A stretch of 64,000 nt of DNA, from assembly GCF_000504285.1 (NCBI RefSeq), contig NZ_KI632511.1, positions 865,372-929,371 on the forward strand, read 5' to 3'. Both the position numbers and the translations under genes were made by a program. Source of the stretch: Actinospica robiniae DSM 44927. GTDB taxonomy: Bacteria; Actinomycetota; Actinomycetes; Streptomycetales; Catenulisporaceae. Positions 60,819 through 64,000 of this stretch are shown one piece after another (the first letter of the stretch is position 1; each line of letters starts with the position of its first letter). The notes beneath the pieces are model-generated. The model was not told the DNA's origin, did not search any database, and was given only the letters and a program-made list of their open reading frames with translations.

Positions 60819-62381
60819 ATGGTTGATCGAGATGCCACGGACGCCCGTGCTGCTGCCGCTGCGGACCTTGCTGCTGATGCTGAGGTGGCTGGTGCCGGCG
60901 TCGACCGGGAGTTGGATGTGGACGTCGACCGGGAAGTGCTCGTCGGTGGCGTGAACGAGGTCGTGCGCGAAGGAGGCACTGTCAGGCGTCCGGCTGGACC
61001 ATGGAGCGAGACGGTGCAGCGGCTGCTCGCGCACCTGGCCGCGAGCGGCTTCGCGGGAGCTCCGGAGCCGCTCGGGTTCAGCGAAGACGGCCGCGAGGAG
61101 CTCGTCGAATTCCTGCCCGGCGAGGTCGGGCACGACTTCGCCGCACCGCAGGTGCGCAGCGACGCGTCGCTCGTGGCCGTGGCCAAGCTGCTGCGAGGGC
61201 TGCACGACGCCTCGGCGACGTTCGTCCGCAGCGATGCAGACGTCTGGTACATGCCGCCGCGCGAACCGGCCGAGGTGATCTGCCACGGCGACGCCGCGAC
61301 GTACAACACCGTCTTCCGCGACGGCGTGCCCGTCGCCTTCTTCGACTTCGACACCGCTCACCCCGCGCCGCGCATCTGGGACGCGGCGTACACCGCGTAC
61401 CGCTTCGTGCCCCTCTATGCGCCGGATGAGGCCGAGCTGACGCAGCCGGTCGACGAAGCGCGCCGCCGTATCGCGCTTTTCGCCGACGCGTACGGCCTGA
61501 CCGACGCCGAGCGTGCAGCGCTGCCAGCAGCAGCGGCCGAACGCCTGCGCGCCCACGTCGCGCTGATGCGAAGCCAGGCGGCAGCGGGCAACGCTGCATT
61601 CGCCCGGCACGTCGCGGAAGGCCACGACCGCAGGTACCTGACCGACGCGGAGTGGATCGAGCGTGTCTATGGAGGTGTGTTGCGCAGCGAACGGCTCGCG
61701 CTGCGGCCCGTGCGCCCGGACATCGACCACGCGTGGCTGCTGGCCCACTGGACCGAGCTCGACGTGCGCAGATTCCTGCACGACGGCGAGCTGCTGACGC
61801 CCGATGAGATCGCGACGGAGATCGCGGAGAGCGTGCGCAGCTTTGCCGAGGGCGGATACGGCCTCTGGCTCATCGAGCCGATCGACGGCGACGCGGGCAT
61901 GGACGCAGACCCGAACGCGGGCACGGACATGACCGGCGCCACCACTGGCGCCGACGTCACCGCCGACGCCATCGCCGGTGCCGGTGCTGCCGCTGACGGC
62001 ACGGCTGGGGCCGACGTCACCGCCGATCCCATCCCCAGCGCTGACGGCGGATCCCTTGCCGCCGCTGCTAGCCGCGGCCACCGCCGCTGCCTCGGCACGG
62101 TCGGCATCCGCCCGCTCGATGACCTCGGACTCGAGCTCTACTACAGCCTCGCCCCCGATGCGTGGGGCCGCGGCTACGCCACCGAGGCCGCGAGCATGGT
62201 GCGCGACCACGCGCTCGCCGCGCTCGGGCTGCCCGAACTGCTTGCCGAGGTGGACGCCGACAACAGCGCGTCCGCCGCTGTCATCGCCAAGCTCGGCATG
62301 GTCCCGTTCGACGTGGTGCCCGGCTTGCTCGGCCCGATGACGAGGTATCGCACCGTCAGTTCGCCCACCACCACGGCCTGA
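60819..62381 (+). CDS. Fusion of aminoglycoside-phosphotransferase-like and GNAT acetyltransferase domains
   Basis: A 520-residue two-domain protein. Residues about 45-285 form an APH/choline-kinase-like fold, with VICHGDAATYNTVF (catalytic HGD, His near 156) and VAFFDFDTAHPAPRIWD (metal-binding Asp). Residues about 290-510 form a GNAT domain of the RimJ/RimL type: RSERLALRPVRPDIDHAWLLAHWTELD, then WGRGYATEAASMVRDHAL (the acetyl-CoA loop) and DADNSASAAVIAKLGM. The GNAT domain is interrupted between strands by about 70 residues of Ala/Asp/Gly/Thr-rich low complexity (about 360-428). Fused APH and GNAT activities recall bifunctional aminoglycoside-modifying enzymes, but in the opposite order. 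Substrate unknown. Confidence 0.85.
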   Translation: MVDRDATDARAAAAADLAADAEVAGAGVDRELDVDVDREVLVGGVNEVVREGGTVRRPAGPWSETVQRLLAHLAASGFAGAPEPLGFSEDGREELVEFLPGEVGHDFAAPQVRSDASLVAVAKLLRGLHDASATFVRSDADVWYMPPREPAEVICHGDAATYNTVFRDGVPVAFFDFDTAHPAPRIWDAAYTAYRFVPLYAPDEAELTQPVDEARRRIALFADAYGLTDAERAALPAAAAERLRAHVALMRSQAAAGNAAFARHVAEGHDRRYLTDAEWIERVYGGVLRSERLALRPVRPDIDHAWLLAHWTELDVRRFLHDGELLTPDEIATEIAESVRSFAEGGYGLWLIEPIDGDAGMDADPNAGTDMTGATTGADVTADAIAGAGAAADGTAGADVTADPIPSADGGSLAAAASRGHRRCLGTVGIRPLDDLGLELYYSLAPDAWGRGYATEAASMVRDHALAALGLPELLAEVDADNSASAAVIAKLGMVPFDVVPGLLGPMTRYRTVSSPTTTA

Positions 62382-62527
62382 GTCGCTCCGCCGCTCCCTG
62401 CCCGGGCCCTGTCGTGTCCTGGCGTGCCCTGCCCATCCTCATCGCGATGCCTCCGCGCAAAGGCGCACTGCCGCCAGGGCCTCGGGTGTGGTCTTCTGTG
62501 TTCTTCGCTTGCCCGGATTCGACCTCC

Positions 62528-64000
62528 TCACTTCGCGTCCGCGTAGCAGCGCACTGTCGCCAGGTGCAGCGGGAACCGCACCGGTGTCGCGCCGAAGACC
62601 AGCCGGCTGGCCTCGGCCGCGGACGCGGTGACTGCTTCGCGCACTTGTTCCGCCTCGCTCTCCGGGCAGTGCAGCACCACCTCGTCGTGCAGGAAGAACA
62701 CCAGTTCGGACGACAGGCCCGACAGTTTGCCGCGCAACATCGCGATCAGTGACAACGCCCACTCGGCCGCGCTGCCCTGGACGACGAAGTTGCGGGTGAA
62801 CCGGCCGCGGGAGTTGCGGACCTGGTCTGCCCGGGTCTCGCCTTCCGAGCCCGCGACCAGGCGGTTCCAGCGCGCAGACGGCGGTGGGCAGGCGCGGCCG
62901 AGCTGAGTGTGGACGATGCGGCCCTCCACACCCGCCTTCGCCGCGTCGTCGACGAAGCCGATCGCTGCCGGGAAGCGTCGGCGGAGCGTGGCGAGCAGCG
63001 GACCGACCTCGCCGCTGGTCTGGCCGTACATCGCACCGAGCAGCCCGAGTTTGGCCTTTGTCCGGTCGCCGCCGAACACGTCGCCGAGTTCGGTGTACAG
63101 ATCCTCCGCCTGCGCGGCGCCGGCCAGGCCGCGGTCAGCGGATATCGCCGCGAGGACGCGCGGTTCGAGCTGCCCCGCGTCCGCGACGACGAAGGTCCAG
63201 CCCGGGTCGGCGACGACGGCTTTGCGCACCATCGCGGGCAGCTGCAGAGCGCCGCCGCCGCGGCTGGCCCAGCGTCCGGTGACCACGCCGCCGACCACGT
63301 ACTCGGGACGGAACCTGCCTCCGCGCACCCAGGCTCGCAGCCACGCCCAGCCGTTGGCGGTGTAGAGCCGCGAGAGTTCCTTGTACTCCAGCAGCAGCGG
63401 TACCGCGGGGTGCTCCATCCGCCGCAGCTCCCACGCCCGGGTCGTCGCGGCCGGTAGCCCGGCGAGCGACAGGGCTTTGAGGACCTGGGCGGGCGAGTCC
63501 GGGTTGAGCGACGGCGTGCCGATCGCCTTGCCGAGTCGTTCCGCCAGGTCCTGCAGCTTCGCGGGGCGCGAGGCCGGGCCGCTGCCGTACGGCGACTGCG
63601 GGCCGAGGAGTTCGGTCAGGTTCTCCGCGTGCAGCTGCGGGTCGAGGGGCAGACCGGCGTGCGTCATCTCCGCGGCGGCCAGGGCCCCGGCCGACTCCGC
63701 CGCCGCCAGCAGCCGCAGCGCCGGCGACTGCGCGGACTCCAGTGCCGTCAGCTGGGCTTGGTAGACCTCGATGAGCGCGGAAAGCGGATCGACCTCGGCA
63801 GGCAGACCGGTGTCGTCGGGCTCGAACAACGCCTCCTGCTGCGGCCCCTCGGCGCCGGCCGCCTCGTGCGCGGCCCCCAGCCGCCCGACATCCGGCACCG
63901 GCAGGTCGTGCAGCCGCGCGTAGGCCGCCCCGAGCGTGCGCGGCGCACCGAACTGCCCCGCCCGTGCGGCCAGGATCTCGTCGACCAGCACCACATCATG
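62528..64000 (-). CDS. Bifunctional 3'-5' exonuclease/family A DNA polymerase (partial)
   Basis: The frame is open through the right edge, so the N-terminus is outside the window. The visible 491 residues hold a small degenerate helical/exonuclease part and the polymerase fold: KAVVADPGWTFVVADAGQLEPRVLAAISADRGL (motif A), FGGDRTKAKLGLLGAMYGQTSGEV (motif B), and LVFFLHDEVVLHCPE (motif C with HDE). It lacks the usual PolI 5' nuclease. Such proteins are common in actinomycetes besides PolA; the role in repair is inferred. The 146-bp gap to the APH-GNAT gene holds no feature. Confidence 0.9.
   Translation of the reverse strand, partial: HDVVLVDEILAARAGQFGAPRTLGAAYARLHDLPVPDVGRLGAAHEAAGAEGPQQEALFEPDDTGLPAEVDPLSALIEVYQAQLTALESAQSPALRLLAAAESAGALAAAEMTHAGLPLDPQLHAENLTELLGPQSPYGSGPASRPAKLQDLAERLGKAIGTPSLNPDSPAQVLKALSLAGLPAATTRAWELRRMEHPAVPLLLEYKELSRLYTANGWAWLRAWVRGGRFRPEYVVGGVVTGRWASRGGGALQLPAMVRKAVVADPGWTFVVADAGQLEPRVLAAISADRGLAGAAQAEDLYTELGDVFGGDRTKAKLGLLGAMYGQTSGEVGPLLATLRRRFPAAIGFVDDAAKAGVEGRIVHTQLGRACPPPSARWNRLVAGSEGETRADQVRNSRGRFTRNFVVQGSAAEWALSLIAMLRGKLSGLSSELVFFLHDEVVLHCPESEAEQVREAVTASAAEASRLVFGATPVRFPLHLATVRCYADAK

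Overview
The window is uniformly G+C-rich, uses many GTG starts and 4-base stop/start overlaps, and carries families typical of filamentous actinomycetes (SARP regulator, DasR-type operators, PPOX-class flavoprotein, LLM oxidoreductase, SigJ-like sigma factor). It most likely comes from a Streptomyces/Catenulispora-like actinomycete. Species cannot be told from the sequence alone.

The left part (1 to about 25,000) is an accessory, rearranged region. It starts inside a class V aminotransferase gene coupled to an MFS exporter. It then runs through fragments of IS5, IS1182, IS4 and IS3 elements, a complete ISL3-family element and an IS256-family element with a frameshifted transposase. Between these lie ordinary small operons: cupin/TetR, LysE exporter, S66 peptidase, an ECF sigma factor with a membrane-anchored partner, an HSL-type esterase with a MerR regulator, and LysR/NmrA/FMN reductase. 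There are several decayed genes: AraC, a lectin-like secreted protein, and a calcium-binding/epoxide-hydrolase chimera. A 5-repeat type I-E CRISPR array without cas genes abuts the IS4 fragment. A diverged 140-bp sequence occurs twice, 4.35 kb apart. The region ends with about 1 kb of gene-free DNA and a tRNA-Val(CAC) gene with its terminator.

The right part (25,000 to 64,000) is gene-dense and looks chromosomal. In order it holds: a TetR-controlled 14-TM drug exporter; a cation-diffusion-facilitator protein; TldD/TldE; a 1,069-residue SARP/NB-ARC/TPR regulator; HAD, YccF and trans-aconitate methyltransferase-like genes; a Ser/Thr kinase coupled to a probable substrate/co-sensor; a MmcQ protein; an LLM oxidoreductase; a secreted 3D-domain/chitin-binding protein behind two DasR-like sites; a haloalkane-dehalogenase/MarR pair; a three-gene amino-sugar operon (SIS isomerase, ROK kinase, class II aldolase); the Hen1-Pnkp RNA-repair operon; an AhpD-like/sigma-J operon; a 2OG-dioxygenase-like protein; a pRiA4b ORF-3 protein; a Pfs nucleosidase coupled to an unusual two-domain LuxS-like protein; PhzF; an APH-GNAT fusion; and the 3' part of a family-A DNA polymerase gene that runs off the window.

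The most interesting observations are the LuxS-like protein, whose two halves carry complementary parts of the active site (zinc ligands in one, catalytic Cys in the other) next to its metabolic partner Pfs; the Hen1-Pnkp repair operon with a long disordered Hen1 tail; the kinase/TERM-repeat pair; the tandem DasR sites before a chitin-binding protein; the APH-GNAT fusion; and the orphan CRISPR array. Many genes have a TANNNT hexamer 6-8 bases before the start codon, which points to widespread leaderless transcription.
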